A stretch of 64,000 bases of DNA from a virus: IMG/VR virus record IMGVR_UViG_3300006916_000042, positions 97,859 to 161,858 of that record; one strand, 5' to 3'. Positions within the stretch are counted from its first letter, which is position 1. Every line of letters starts with the position of its first letter. Under the pieces are notes generated by a model. That model searched no databases. It saw nothing but the letters and a program-made list of their open reading frames with translations, and was not told the origin of the DNA. The position numbers and the translations under genes were made by a program. Positions 53,974-60,139 of the stretch are shown here, in pieces.

Positions 53974-54373
53974 GGAAAAAGAACTTCTGTTTAGCATCAC
54001 GGAGAGGGATTTCGTATGGTCATATTCCAGAGGGTCTGGTAAGGGTGGACAGAAACGTAACAAGACTGAGAGTGCAGTTCATTGTAAGCATCCCCCTTCC
54101 AATGCCCTTGGGTATTCTGATGAGACCAGATCACAACACAAGAACAAACGGATTGCCTTTGAGAAATGTATTGCCACAAAGGAATTCAAGGCATGGCATA
54201 AAATAGAGATTGCAAAACACATGGGCACACACCAGATAATGGTGGATAAGGTTGAGGATATGATTCGACCTAAGAATCTAAAAGTGGAGATTTTCAAAGA
54301 TGGAAGATGGAACAGTGAAGAGTCCCTATTATCTATATCGGATAGTGAAGAGCAGAACACCGGAAATTTATAA
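53963..54373 (+). CDS. GGQ-domain release-factor-like peptidyl-tRNA hydrolase
   Basis: 136 residues. FVWSYSRGSGKGGQKRNKTE places the catalytic GGQ at residues 28-30; TESAVHCKHPPSNALGYSDE and RSQHKNKRIAFEKC complete the class I release factor domain 3, as in ArfB/YaeJ. The stop-codon-reading domain (PxT/SPF) is absent, so it cannot select stop codons itself. The C-terminus is not the usual basic ArfB tail. It may rescue stalled ribosomes, notable because two phage genes have internal amber codons. Confidence 0.82.
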   Translation: MMSKEKELLFSITERDFVWSYSRGSGKGGQKRNKTESAVHCKHPPSNALGYSDETRSQHKNKRIAFEKCIATKEFKAWHKIEIAKHMGTHQIMVDKVEDMIRPKNLKVEIFKDGRWNSEESLLSISDSEEQNTGNL

Positions 54374-54596
54374 TGTGTATCGTAGGGTGCTTGAGGCTTC
54401 TGATGATAGTTGGGAACTGGTTGGTAAGCCTCTTGGGTATTATGGTGAGCTTGAAGCTGAACACGGTGTTGCAGGATTGATCCAAGAAGATTTGGCTCTG
54501 GAACAGAAACTCAAGAAAACGGATGAGTGGATGGCTGAAGGTGATACATTCAGAGTTGTTCCACCATACCGACACCTTATTCAGGAAAATGCTTGA
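54300..54596 (+). CDS. Small hypothetical protein
   Basis: 98 residues, overlapping the end of the GGQ gene by 74 bases in another frame. YVYRRVLEASDDSWELVGKP-like core (as NVYRRVLEASDDSWELVG), then acidic helices ELEAEHGVAGLIQEDLALEQ. It could start later, at 54373 or beyond, but no better start is seen. Function unknown. Last gene before the tRNA region. Confidence 0.45.
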   Translation: MEDGTVKSPYYLYRIVKSRTPEIYNVYRRVLEASDDSWELVGKPLGYYGELEAEHGVAGLIQEDLALEQKLKKTDEWMAEGDTFRVVPPYRHLIQENA

Positions 54597-54613
54597 CTTT
54601 GTAAAAAAAGTCC

Positions 54614-54620
54614 CTAAATA
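54614..54620 (+). promoter_or_regulatory. Late promoter-like CTAAATA before the tRNA region
   Basis: CTAAATA 13 bases before tRNA-Ala. A weak TTGACT element lies about 20 bases further upstream, so early transcription is also possible. Confidence 0.5.
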
Positions 54621-54633
54621 CATGTGAAACGAT

Positions 54634-54708
54634 GGGGTGCTAGTGCTAACGGGAACACATTTGGTTTGCAACCAGATATTCGGGGTTCGATTCCCCGGCA
54701 CTCCACCA
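54634..54708 (+). tRNA. tRNA-Ala(TGC)
   Basis: Acceptor GGGGTGC/GCACTCC, anticodon loop TTTGCAA on a TTGGT/ACCAG stem, T arm CGGGG-TTCGATT-CCCCG, encoded CCA. Confidence 0.85.
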
Positions 54709-54724
54709 TAAATAAAATAGGAAA

Positions 54725-54838
54725 ATGAAAATGAAAGTTTATGCCCTTCTAGCCCTGCTTGCAGTGGCAGTTACTGGAACTGTTCTAACCGGTTGTGGAC
54801 CTGCTGGTCCAGTTGGCACTGAAGACCCAGTAAAATAA
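54725..54838 (+). CDS. Very small lipoprotein
   Basis: 37 residues: a basic start (MKMKVY), a hydrophobic stretch ALLALLAVAVTGTV, then the lipobox LTGC with Cys24, and a 13-residue mature tail (GPAGPVGTEDPVK). The mature peptide would be anchored by lipid in the envelope. The form matches superinfection-exclusion lipoproteins such as Llp of T5, which block the phage receptor, but is shorter. It lies between two tRNA genes. Function by analogy only. Confidence 0.65.
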   Translation: MKMKVYALLALLAVAVTGTVLTGCGPAGPVGTEDPVK

Positions 54839-54847
54839 AAAACCTAT

Positions 54848-54924
54848 CTAGGTATGGGAAAGCATGGTAATCCGTCTGGTTTGGGACCAGAAGACCGGGG
54901 GTTCGAATCCCTCTACCTAGACCA
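54848..54924 (+). tRNA. tRNA-Pro(TGG)
   Basis: Acceptor CTAGGTA/TACCTAG, anticodon loop TTTGGGA on a TCTGG/CCAGA stem, T loop TTCGAAT, encoded CCA. Confidence 0.82.
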
Positions 54925-54947
54925 ATTATTGACATGAAAGAAACAGA

Positions 54948-55124
54948 ATGATAAATCTTGATCAAATGCCTTCGAAAGAAGAAATGGATGAATTTCAGAA
55001 TATCGAACTTCGTCTGGAATGTCTGAAGATTGTTGGTGGAACAGAAGCTGTTGGTGTGCCACGTGAGGCCATACAGAAGGCTCAAAGACTTTTCAATTAT
55101 GTCAGACATGGAACTGTAGAATAA
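54948..55124 (+). CDS. Small hypothetical protein
   Basis: 58 residues, acidic then amphipathic: PSKEEMDEFQNIELRLECLK and AIQKAQRLFNYVRHG. Helical throughout by eye. It lies between tRNA-Pro and tRNA-Gly. Start at the ATG 54948 after AAGAAACAG. Function unknown. Confidence 0.5.
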   Translation: MINLDQMPSKEEMDEFQNIELRLECLKIVGGTEAVGVPREAIQKAQRLFNYVRHGTVE

Positions 55125-55134
55125 AACGAATAAT

Positions 55135-55208
55135 GCAGGTATAGCATAGTGGCAATGTACTAGCCTTCCAAGCTAAGTAGTGGAGTTCGATTCTCCATAC
55201 CTGCTCCA
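55135..55208 (+). tRNA. tRNA-Gly(TCC)
   Basis: Acceptor GCAGGTA/TACCTGC, anticodon loop CTTCCAA, T arm TGGAG-TTCGATT-CTCCA, discriminator T, encoded CCA. Confidence 0.85.
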
Positions 55209-55229
55209 ATTTTTAAGAGAGACATACAA

Positions 55230-55334
55230 ATGCAACGTAAAATGAAACCAATTATTATAGTTGGATCACCTTGGTTTATCAAAACCGGGACCGGTGCCTT
55301 TGTGTGTGCAGGAATAGACGGGACAGCATTGTAA
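55230..55334 (+). CDS. Possible micro-protein
   Basis: 34 codons from the ATG at 55230 with AAGAGAGAC as ribosome site: PIIIVGSPWFIKTGTGAFVC. Partly hydrophobic. Followed by a terminator. Coding status uncertain. Confidence 0.3.
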   Translation: MQRKMKPIIIVGSPWFIKTGTGAFVCAGIDGTAL

Positions 55335-55356
55335 GCATCCCAACTTCCAGATACAG

Positions 55357-55393
55357 AAGCCCCGGTTGAGAAAATCTCACTGGGGCTTTTTTT
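55357..55393 (+). terminator. Rho-independent terminator in the tRNA region
   Basis: AAGCCCC/GGGGCTT stem with an inner GAG/CTC extension and a run of seven T. It ends the first tRNA unit. Confidence 0.9.
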
Positions 55394-55397
55394 ATGC

Positions 55398-55425
55398 TTG
55401 ACACAGTTTCCCAATCTGCTATTAT
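55398..55425 (+). promoter_or_regulatory. Sigma70 promoter for the small-gene cluster
   Basis: TTGACA, a 16-base spacer and TATTAT, directly after the terminator and 27 bases before the next gene. Likely an early promoter for the genes and tRNAs to its right. Confidence 0.75.
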
Positions 55426-55451
55426 GGGGTCATAGAGAAAGGGAAAAAACG

Positions 55452-55841
55452 ATGTACACATTTGATGAGAACATTTTCAGTGACATGTACAAGGAAGCTT
55501 TTGGAAGCCGTCCACGTAGTCACCGGTTCTATGACCCAGAAACGTCTGCTGATGAAAAGCAGATCATTTGGGATCAGGTTGCAGAAAGTGCACAGGATAG
55601 CATTAACGAAGAAGAGTGCTTCCACTATGCTCGTGGGATCGACTTCGAAAACCGGATCACCAAGACCATTGCTCTGGGTGCAAAGGATCGTGAAGATGCC
55701 ATCCGGTGGATACTTGATGGGGAAGACCTTGATGAGATGGACTTCCGGTATGGTGGTGGTTACATCTGCTTCCACTTCGGTCTGTCGTATGCAGACTATG
55801 AAGCTGAACTGAAGCAGGTTGTTGAGAAGTTTTTCGTCTGA
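55452..55841 (+). CDS. Hypothetical acidic protein
   Basis: 129 residues from the ATG at 55452, just downstream of a good promoter. Highly acidic (GEDLDEMDFRYGGGYICFHF); Tyr- and Phe-rich. First gene of an early-type operon, where T4-like phages keep small host-takeover proteins. No recognised domain. Confidence 0.55.
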   Translation: MYTFDENIFSDMYKEAFGSRPRSHRFYDPETSADEKQIIWDQVAESAQDSINEEECFHYARGIDFENRITKTIALGAKDREDAIRWILDGEDLDEMDFRYGGGYICFHFGLSYADYEAELKQVVEKFFV

Positions 55842-55851
55842 GAAAGGATTG

Positions 55852-56046
55852 ATGATGGATAATGAATTTGAAGCATACAAAAAGCAGATGCTCCAAGACC
55901 AGTTTGAACGTGGTCAACTGGATCGTCTGACCGGTCTCAATGCACACTACGGGTGTCATTTTGGGATGAGGTCTGAGAAGGAAGAATGTGTGAAGGAATA
56001 TATGAGGGGTTATGAAAATCCCCCAGAGGTGGATGATGAAGGTTAA
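55852..56046 (+). CDS. Small hypothetical protein
   Basis: 64 residues from the ATG at 55852 with ribosome site AAAGGA. NEFEAYKKQMLQDQFERGQL is helical; a Cys/His segment HYGCHFGMRSEKEECVKEYM follows. The pattern resembles small phage proteins of unknown role. Overlaps the next start. Confidence 0.5.
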   Translation: MMDNEFEAYKKQMLQDQFERGQLDRLTGLNAHYGCHFGMRSEKEECVKEYMRGYENPPEVDDEG

Positions 56047-56284
56047 GGATATTGCAAATCGGTATCACTTGGTATCAACACCAGCACCCGGTGATGGAAC
56101 AGTCACCATTGCTGATCTTGCCAAGTACACCAAGATGGAAGGTCACCTTGGACAGCACCATTCAGGTGCATTCCATGCCATCATTGATGAATGGAAGTAT
56201 GAACTGGTTGAAGCCCATAACGATTTTTATGATGGTTTCACCATCGATTTCAAGGATGGGTCCAACCTGTCGTATTATGTCTGA
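56036..56284 (+). CDS. Small hypothetical protein
   Basis: 82 residues from the ATG at 56036. VKDIANRYHLVSTPAPGDGT begins it; HLGQHHSGAFHAIIDEWKYE is His-rich in the middle. Overlaps its neighbour and is followed by the tandem paralogues. Function unknown. Confidence 0.5.
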   Translation: MKVKDIANRYHLVSTPAPGDGTVTIADLAKYTKMEGHLGQHHSGAFHAIIDEWKYELVEAHNDFYDGFTIDFKDGSNLSYYV

Positions 56285-56294
56285 GAGGTAGATA

Positions 56295-56474
56295 ATGAAG
56301 ATTAAGCTTGAGTTGTGCCCTGTAGGTCTTGCAGAGGGTCTGATGACCAAAGCCCGTGAGTGGGTTGCACAGTCTCAGATGAAGGATGCAGCCATACCTG
56401 CTGTGATTGCAGAGTATGAAGCCAACAAACTTGGTTTCACGTTATTTGATTGGAAGGTAGATAATGAAGATTAA
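56295..56474 (+). CDS. Tandem paralogue 1, hypothetical
   Basis: 59 residues: MKIKLELCPVGLAEGLMTKA at the start and AEYEANKLGFTLFDWKVDNE at the end. The next gene repeats the same start and end with a changed middle, and DNA around both starts and ends is almost identical, showing a recent tandem duplication. Overlaps the next gene by eleven bases. Confidence 0.6.
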   Translation: MKIKLELCPVGLAEGLMTKAREWVAQSQMKDAAIPAVIAEYEANKLGFTLFDWKVDNED

Positions 56475-56655
56475 GCTTGAGTTAGCACCCAAAGGTGTTG
56501 CAGTGGGTATGATGGAAAAAGGTCTTAAATGGTCTGGTCAATCCAAATGGGGTAATACTGGTGGACATATAAATCTGATTATTGCAGAATATGAAGCCAA
56601 CAAACTTGGTTTTACTATGTTTGAGGAAAAGGTTGGTTACGATTATGAAACGTAA
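56464..56655 (+). CDS. Tandem paralogue 2, hypothetical
   Basis: 63 residues: MKIKLELAPKGVAVGMMEKG, a middle with SGQSKWGNTGGHINLIIAEY and the shared EANKLGFTMFEEKVG end. Each copy is preceded by GGTAGATA as spacer. No recognised domain. Confidence 0.6.
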   Translation: MKIKLELAPKGVAVGMMEKGLKWSGQSKWGNTGGHINLIIAEYEANKLGFTMFEEKVGYDYET

Positions 56656-56962
56656 GGATTGTATAGTCCAGAGAGAACCGAAAAAAGAACTTGACAATCG
56701 TTGTATTGCATGTAATGGTTCTGGAAAATACGATCATAATGGGTCACCTAAGTGTGATGCCTGTAATGGAACTGGAAGGAAGATGATCATGACGTTGGAT
56801 GAAGATACTGTTGCAGATGTTGCAGAATTTCTGGAAACACTTCGACGTAGTGGTGAAACTAATATGATGGGAGCAGGTCCATATCTCAAGGAAGAGTTTG
56901 GATTTGACAAATACGAAGCCCGTGATTATCTGTTGAATTGGATGACGAATTACGGGAAGTAA
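56645..56962 (+). CDS. DnaJ-type zinc-finger protein
   Basis: 105 residues from the ATG at 56645. CIACNGSGKY and CDACNGTGRK are two CxxCxGxG units, one DnaJ zinc module, at residues ~20-45. The C-terminal ~55 residues (VADVAEFLETLRRSGETN, FDKYEARDYLLNW) are helical. There is no J domain. May bind unfolded protein or RNA. Confidence 0.65.
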   Translation: MKRKDCIVQREPKKELDNRCIACNGSGKYDHNGSPKCDACNGTGRKMIMTLDEDTVADVAEFLETLRRSGETNMMGAGPYLKEEFGFDKYEARDYLLNWMTNYGK

Positions 56963-56967
56963 AATAT

Positions 56968-57042
56968 ACACCGGTAGCTCAGTGGTAGAGCAGGAGTCTC
57001 TTAAACTCAAGGCCGTGGGTTCGACCCCCACCCGGTGTACCA
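56968..57042 (+). tRNA. tRNA-Lys(CTT)
   Basis: Acceptor ACACCGG/CCGGTGT, D arm GCTCAGTGGTAGAGC, anticodon loop CTCTTAA, T loop TTCGACC, encoded CCA. Confidence 0.82.
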
Positions 57043-57052
57043 AAGAATTAAT

Positions 57053-57127
57053 GGGTCGGTAGCTCAGAGGCAGAGCAGGAGTCTTTTAAACTCTTGGCCG
57101 GGATTTCGAAATTCCCTCGACCCACCA
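57053..57127 (+). tRNA. tRNA-Lys(TTT)
   Basis: Acceptor GGGTCGG/TCGACCC, anticodon loop CTTTTAA, T loop TTCGAAA, encoded CCA. The anticodon arm matches the preceding Lys tRNA, so the two probably share origin. Confidence 0.82.
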
Positions 57128-57136
57128 AGTTTATGT

Positions 57137-57210
57137 GAGGGTATAGTGTAGTGGTAACACATCTGCTTCCAAACCAGATGACCGGAGTTCGATTCTTCGT
57201 ACCCTTGCCA
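57137..57210 (+). tRNA. tRNA-Trp(CCA)
   Basis: Acceptor GAGGGTA/TACCCTT, loop TTCCAAA on TCTG/CAGA with one C-C mismatch, discriminator G as in Trp tRNAs, encoded CCA. Gly(TCC) was considered but needs a broken stem. Confidence 0.65.
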
Positions 57211-57229
57211 AACTATCAGGATGATAAAA

Positions 57230-57394
57230 ATGCTTGACAATGTAATGATGTTTGTGGTATACAGGAAGGACCCTTTTGTGGTCTACAGCATACATCGTAC
57301 CTTTGCCGGTGCAAGTGATGTCAAGCAACAGAAGGTATCTGAGGGTGAAGACCCATTGAATGTTGAGACATATGGTCTATATGTAAGAAATTAA
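57230..57394 (+). CDS. Small hypothetical protein
   Basis: 54 residues: MLDNVMMFVVYRKDPFVVYS, then a charged tail. No ribosome site stands out. A sigma70-like TTGACA/TATACA pair (57234-57263) lies inside it, so the region may serve mainly as promoter for tRNA-Phe. Confidence 0.4.
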   Translation: MLDNVMMFVVYRKDPFVVYSIHRTFAGASDVKQQKVSEGEDPLNVETYGLYVRN

Positions 57395-57398
57395 GAAT

Positions 57399-57474
57399 GC
57401 TTCTCTGGTGTAGTCGGTCTGCACGTCTGTTTGAAGAGCAGAAAGTCACAGTTCGATTCTGTGGGGAAGCACCA
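57399..57474 (+). tRNA. tRNA-Phe(GAA)
   Basis: Acceptor GCTTCTC/GGGAAGC, anticodon stem TCTGT/GCAGA with loop TTGAAGA, T arm CACAG-TTCGATT-CTGTG, encoded CCA. Short variable loop excludes Ser(TGA). Confidence 0.7.
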
Positions 57475-57491
57475 AAAAAGGTTTTTGTTTT

Positions 57492-57701
57492 ATGCTGGTT
57501 ACGGTGACAACAGAAGTGAGACGATGTTATGATTGTCCTCATTTCATTAACCATCCACAAGAAGCCAGTTGTGGATTGGTGCCAAATGGTGGATGGGATT
57601 ATGTGATCAGTCACAGAGTTGCCGAAAAGGAAATTTGGGAAGGTTGTCCCTTGAATAAAGAGGTTGATCATGTCGATGGTAGTTTAAAAATAGCAAAGTA
57701 G
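57492..57701 (+). CDS. Small Cys-rich protein
   Basis: 69 residues. RRCYDCPHFINHPQEASCGL and WEGCPLNK hold four cysteines and a His in the pattern of a small metal-binding domain. It ends in TAG. Between tRNA genes; function unknown. Confidence 0.5.
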   Translation: MLVTVTTEVRRCYDCPHFINHPQEASCGLVPNGGWDYVISHRVAEKEIWEGCPLNKEVDHVDGSLKIAK

Positions 57702-57734
57702 CCTGTTGATAATCGAGTGCACGGACAGTAGGGT

Positions 57735-57804
57735 GAAAGCTTAAGGTAGAACGTCAGATAAGCTCTGGAAATATGGGTTCGATTCCCATCCAAAGACACA
57801 ACCA
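57735..57804 (+). tRNA. Degenerate tRNA-like remnant
   Basis: A perfect T arm (ATGGG-TTCGATT-CCCAT, 57773-57789), a D-arm-like TTAAGGTAGAAC and an ACAACCA end are present, but no 5' strand can pair with the 3' side (CCAAAGA...), and no clean anticodon stem is found. Probably a decayed tRNA. Confidence 0.35.
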
Positions 57805-57816
57805 AGGAAGTTGATC

Positions 57817-58155
57817 ATGAAGTATAAAGAACGTGAATATCGGATAGTGCCGTCTGAAACCAAAATTAATTGTTATTGGGTTCAGTACAGAGACAAATCA
57901 CGTTTCATTCCAAATTTTTGGAAAACTGATGTTGATTATGAGGGTGACGGTCTGTACATACATTGTGTGAAAATCAACTATCCGGATGGAAAATCTGCTG
58001 AGAAAAGAATTAGGGAGAAGATGGAAGATCACTCACGTTTCTTCAATAGACAAATTAATGATGAGATAAAAGCTTCTATGTTACGTGCATGGGCCGGTTC
58101 CATTGAGCCACGTAAAGTTCCACCGTTTCTCTTTGATGAAGATGAAAAAGAATAA
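57817..58155 (+). CDS. Hypothetical basic protein
   Basis: 112 residues from the ATG at 57817 with ribosome site AAGGAAG. YKEREYRIVPSETKINCYWV and RFIPNFWKTDVDYEGDGLYI form beta strands; the C-terminus is helical with an acidic end. tRNA-Ile begins two bases after its stop. Function unknown. Confidence 0.5.
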   Translation: MKYKEREYRIVPSETKINCYWVQYRDKSRFIPNFWKTDVDYEGDGLYIHCVKINYPDGKSAEKRIREKMEDHSRFFNRQINDEIKASMLRAWAGSIEPRKVPPFLFDEDEKE

Positions 58156-58156
58156 T

Positions 58157-58230
58157 GGTCCCATCGTCTAAGGGTAAGGCAGTCACCTGATTAGTGACAT
58201 ATCGGAGTTCGAATCTCTGTGGGACTACCA
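58157..58230 (+). tRNA. tRNA, probable Ile(GAT)
   Basis: Acceptor GGTCCCA/TGGGACT, D stem GTCT/AGGC, perfect anticodon stem GTCAC/GTGAC, loop CTGATTA, encoded CCA. Position 37 is T instead of a purine, so decoding is less certain. Confidence 0.6.
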
Positions 58231-58242
58231 AAGACATTTAAT

Positions 58243-58317
58243 GCTCCTGTAGCTCAATGGTAGAGCCGTCTGCTCATAACAGACTGGTTGTTGGTTCGAA
58301 TCCAGTCGGGAGCACCA
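58243..58317 (+). tRNA. tRNA-Met(CAT), first of three
   Basis: Acceptor GCTCCTG/CGGGAGC, D arm GCTCAATGGTAGAGC, stem TCTG/CAGA, loop CTCATAA, encoded CCA. Could be elongator Met or Ile2 (modified C34). Confidence 0.78.
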
Positions 58318-58330
58318 TTTTTGAAAGGTT

Positions 58331-58618
58331 ATGATTATGGAAATTATCATGGGTATTGCTGTGTTTGGATTAATTGTTGGAATCGTTGGGTTGTTATCTA
58401 ATGAGTTGACATCAAAAGATAGGAAAATAATTATCAAATCGATTTTTCGTAGACCCAATACAGTGGGATACCGTCCCGATGCCTTGGAATTGTGTGATAA
58501 ATTCGAAAAGGTCTCTTATGACAAACACTTGTTTTACCGGATGGTTTTCCTTAATCCGATGAAACTCTATGATGATGAAATCATAGAAGCCGTGAAGGAA
58601 CACGAAAATGTTGTATGA
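58331..58618 (+). CDS. Small membrane-anchored protein
   Basis: 95 residues with ribosome site GAAAGG. One N-terminal membrane segment (IMGIAVFGLIVGIVGLL), then a basic soluble domain (KIIIKSIFRRPNTVGYRPDA). Overlaps the start of a second membrane protein. An inner-membrane role is likely. Confidence 0.55.
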   Translation: MIMEIIMGIAVFGLIVGIVGLLSNELTSKDRKIIIKSIFRRPNTVGYRPDALELCDKFEKVSYDKHLFYRMVFLNPMKLYDDEIIEAVKEHENVV

Positions 58619-58784
58619 TCTAACAGTGTGGGGGTGGGTTATCTTGGTGGTCACACATCTCTATGCTATCAGTGTTGGTTTTGTCTGGGCCATATTTTCT
58701 GCCGTTGGTGGCAATCCGTTCAAAGATTTCATCATAGCAACCTTCTGGCCAGTGTGGTTATTTTTTGATTGGTTGAGTGGATGA
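58608..58784 (+). CDS. Two-segment small membrane protein
   Basis: 58 residues, starting inside the end of the previous gene. Hydrophobic segments VWGWVILVVTHLYAISVGFV and FIIATFWPVWLFFDWL, separated by GGNPFKD. Trp/Phe-rich. Size and topology would allow a holin or envelope modulator, but there is no lysis cassette next to it. A possible 14-codon frame follows at 58784. Confidence 0.5.
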   Translation: MLYDLTVWGWVILVVTHLYAISVGFVWAIFSAVGGNPFKDFIIATFWPVWLFFDWLSG

Positions 58785-58820
58785 TGTCTGATTATGTATT
58801 GAATATGTTGAATGATGACA

Positions 58821-58827
58821 CTAAATA
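58821..58827 (+). promoter_or_regulatory. Late promoter-like CTAAATA before tRNA-Met 2
   Basis: CTAAATA 14 bases before the second CAT tRNA. Confidence 0.45.
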
Positions 58828-58841
58828 GAATAGAACATGAT

Positions 58842-58917
58842 GCCGGTTGGAAGGTAATGGTGATCTTACATCCCTCATAAGGATGCTAACGTGGTTCGAT
58901 TCCACGATCCGGCACCA
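58842..58917 (+). tRNA. tRNA-Met(CAT), second of three
   Basis: Acceptor GCCGGTT/ATCCGGC with one T-T mismatch, anticodon stem CATCC/GGATG, loop CTCATAA, T arm CGTGG-TTCGATT-CCACG, encoded CCA. Confidence 0.72.
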
Positions 58918-58925
58918 AACAGTAT

Positions 58926-59000
58926 TGCAGGGTAGAGCAGAAGCAGCTTGCTTGACTCATAATCAAGAGGTCGGTGGTGCAAGTCCATCCCCTGCAACCA
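58926..59000 (+). tRNA. tRNA-Met(CAT), third, initiator-like
   Basis: Acceptor TGCAGGG/CCCTGCA, GTAGAGCAG D entry, stem CTTGA/TCAAG, loop CTCATAA, AACCA end. General pattern resembles tRNA-fMet, but the three G-C pairs of initiators are missing from the anticodon stem. The T loop is TGCAAGT, with G for T. Confidence 0.65.
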
Positions 59001-59051
59001 ATTTTACAGACTGGATAGACCGGTCTTAACACATAACGAAGGGATTCTTCG

Positions 59052-60098
59052 ATGTCTTATGAATATGATTATTTGGTCTTCATTGGCCGATTCCAACCTT
59101 TCCATGATGGTCACAAAGCAGTTGTTGACCGGGCACTGGAACTCTCCGAAAAAGTAATAATTGTCCTTGGCTCACACAACCAGCCAAGATCATTCCGTAA
59201 CCCGTGGACATCACAGGAACGTCGAGAGATGATTCAATCCTGTTATGCTTTTACAGGTGAACATCGTCTGGAGTTTGTGTTCCAAGAAGATTACACATAT
59301 AATCTGGACAAGTGGCTGGCCTCTATTCAGGGTCAGGTAAACCACATCATCCATAAGAAATGGAAAGCTGGTCCAGTCAATATTGGTCTCATTGGTCACT
59401 CCAAGGACTCATCCTCATTCTATCTCAACCTGTTCCCAAGCTGGGGGTCCGTCAATGTCAAGCAAGACATTGTGATGGATGCAACGTATATCCGTAAGGA
59501 TATTTTCAATCCCCGTGTCAGAGGTCTGTTCCCATCCCCGAAAATCTCCATGCCAAAATCCATTGTAACGTGGATAGAGTTGTGGATGGATGATTGTACT
59601 GAGTCGTTTGAGTTCATTCAGGATGAATACCAGCACCTGATCGATTATAACCAGCAGTGGTCCCATTCCCCATATCCACCAACATTCGTCACGGTTGATG
59701 CCATCGTGGTGCAATCTGGTCATATCCTGTTGGTCAAGAGGGGTGCTATGCCCGGTAAAGGTCAGTGGGCATTGCCCGGTGGGTTCGTCAACCAGTATGA
59801 GAAGCTGAAAGATGCTTCCATCAGGGAGTTGAGAGAAGAAACCAAGCTGAAGGTGCCTGTACCGGTCCTGATAGGGTCACTGGTGGACAGAAAGACCTTT
59901 GATGACCCATACAGGTCACAACGTGGTAGAACCATCACAACAGCCTTTTATTTCCATTTGAGAGATGAACCGAAACTGCCAAAGGTTAAGGGGTCTGATG
60001 ATGCCGTCCATGCTGAGTGGGTTCCTCTTGGTGAGCTTGATCGTTCTCAAATGTATGAGGATCATTTTGATATGATAGATGACATGGTGAAACTATAG
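59052..60098 (+). CDS. nadM: NMN adenylyltransferase-Nudix bifunctional enzyme
   Basis: 348 residues. The first ~185 form a NadM nucleotidyltransferase: FIGRFQPFHDGHKAVVDRAL (HxGH-type as HDGH), VLGSHNQPRSFRNPWT and the FGHSKD-like IGLIGHSKDSSSFY. The rest is a Nudix hydrolase: GQWALPGGFVN with RELREETKLKV giving the Nudix box. It makes NAD from NMN and ATP; the Nudix part cleaves ADP-ribose-type compounds. Pairs with NadV downstream as a NAD salvage route. Confidence 0.92.
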   Translation: MSYEYDYLVFIGRFQPFHDGHKAVVDRALELSEKVIIVLGSHNQPRSFRNPWTSQERREMIQSCYAFTGEHRLEFVFQEDYTYNLDKWLASIQGQVNHIIHKKWKAGPVNIGLIGHSKDSSSFYLNLFPSWGSVNVKQDIVMDATYIRKDIFNPRVRGLFPSPKISMPKSIVTWIELWMDDCTESFEFIQDEYQHLIDYNQQWSHSPYPPTFVTVDAIVVQSGHILLVKRGAMPGKGQWALPGGFVNQYEKLKDASIRELREETKLKVPVPVLIGSLVDRKTFDDPYRSQRGRTITTAFYFHLRDEPKLPKVKGSDDAVHAEWVPLGELDRSQMYEDHFDMIDDMVKL

Positions 60099-60139
60099 GG
60101 GATAGACCCCGACAACAAACCGTAATAGGAGATATTACA

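Noticed and set aside
57137-57210. tRNA-Gly(TCC) instead of Trp at this site
   Set aside because: The Gly reading breaks the anticodon stem; the Trp reading keeps TCTG/CAGA, T33 and the G discriminator.
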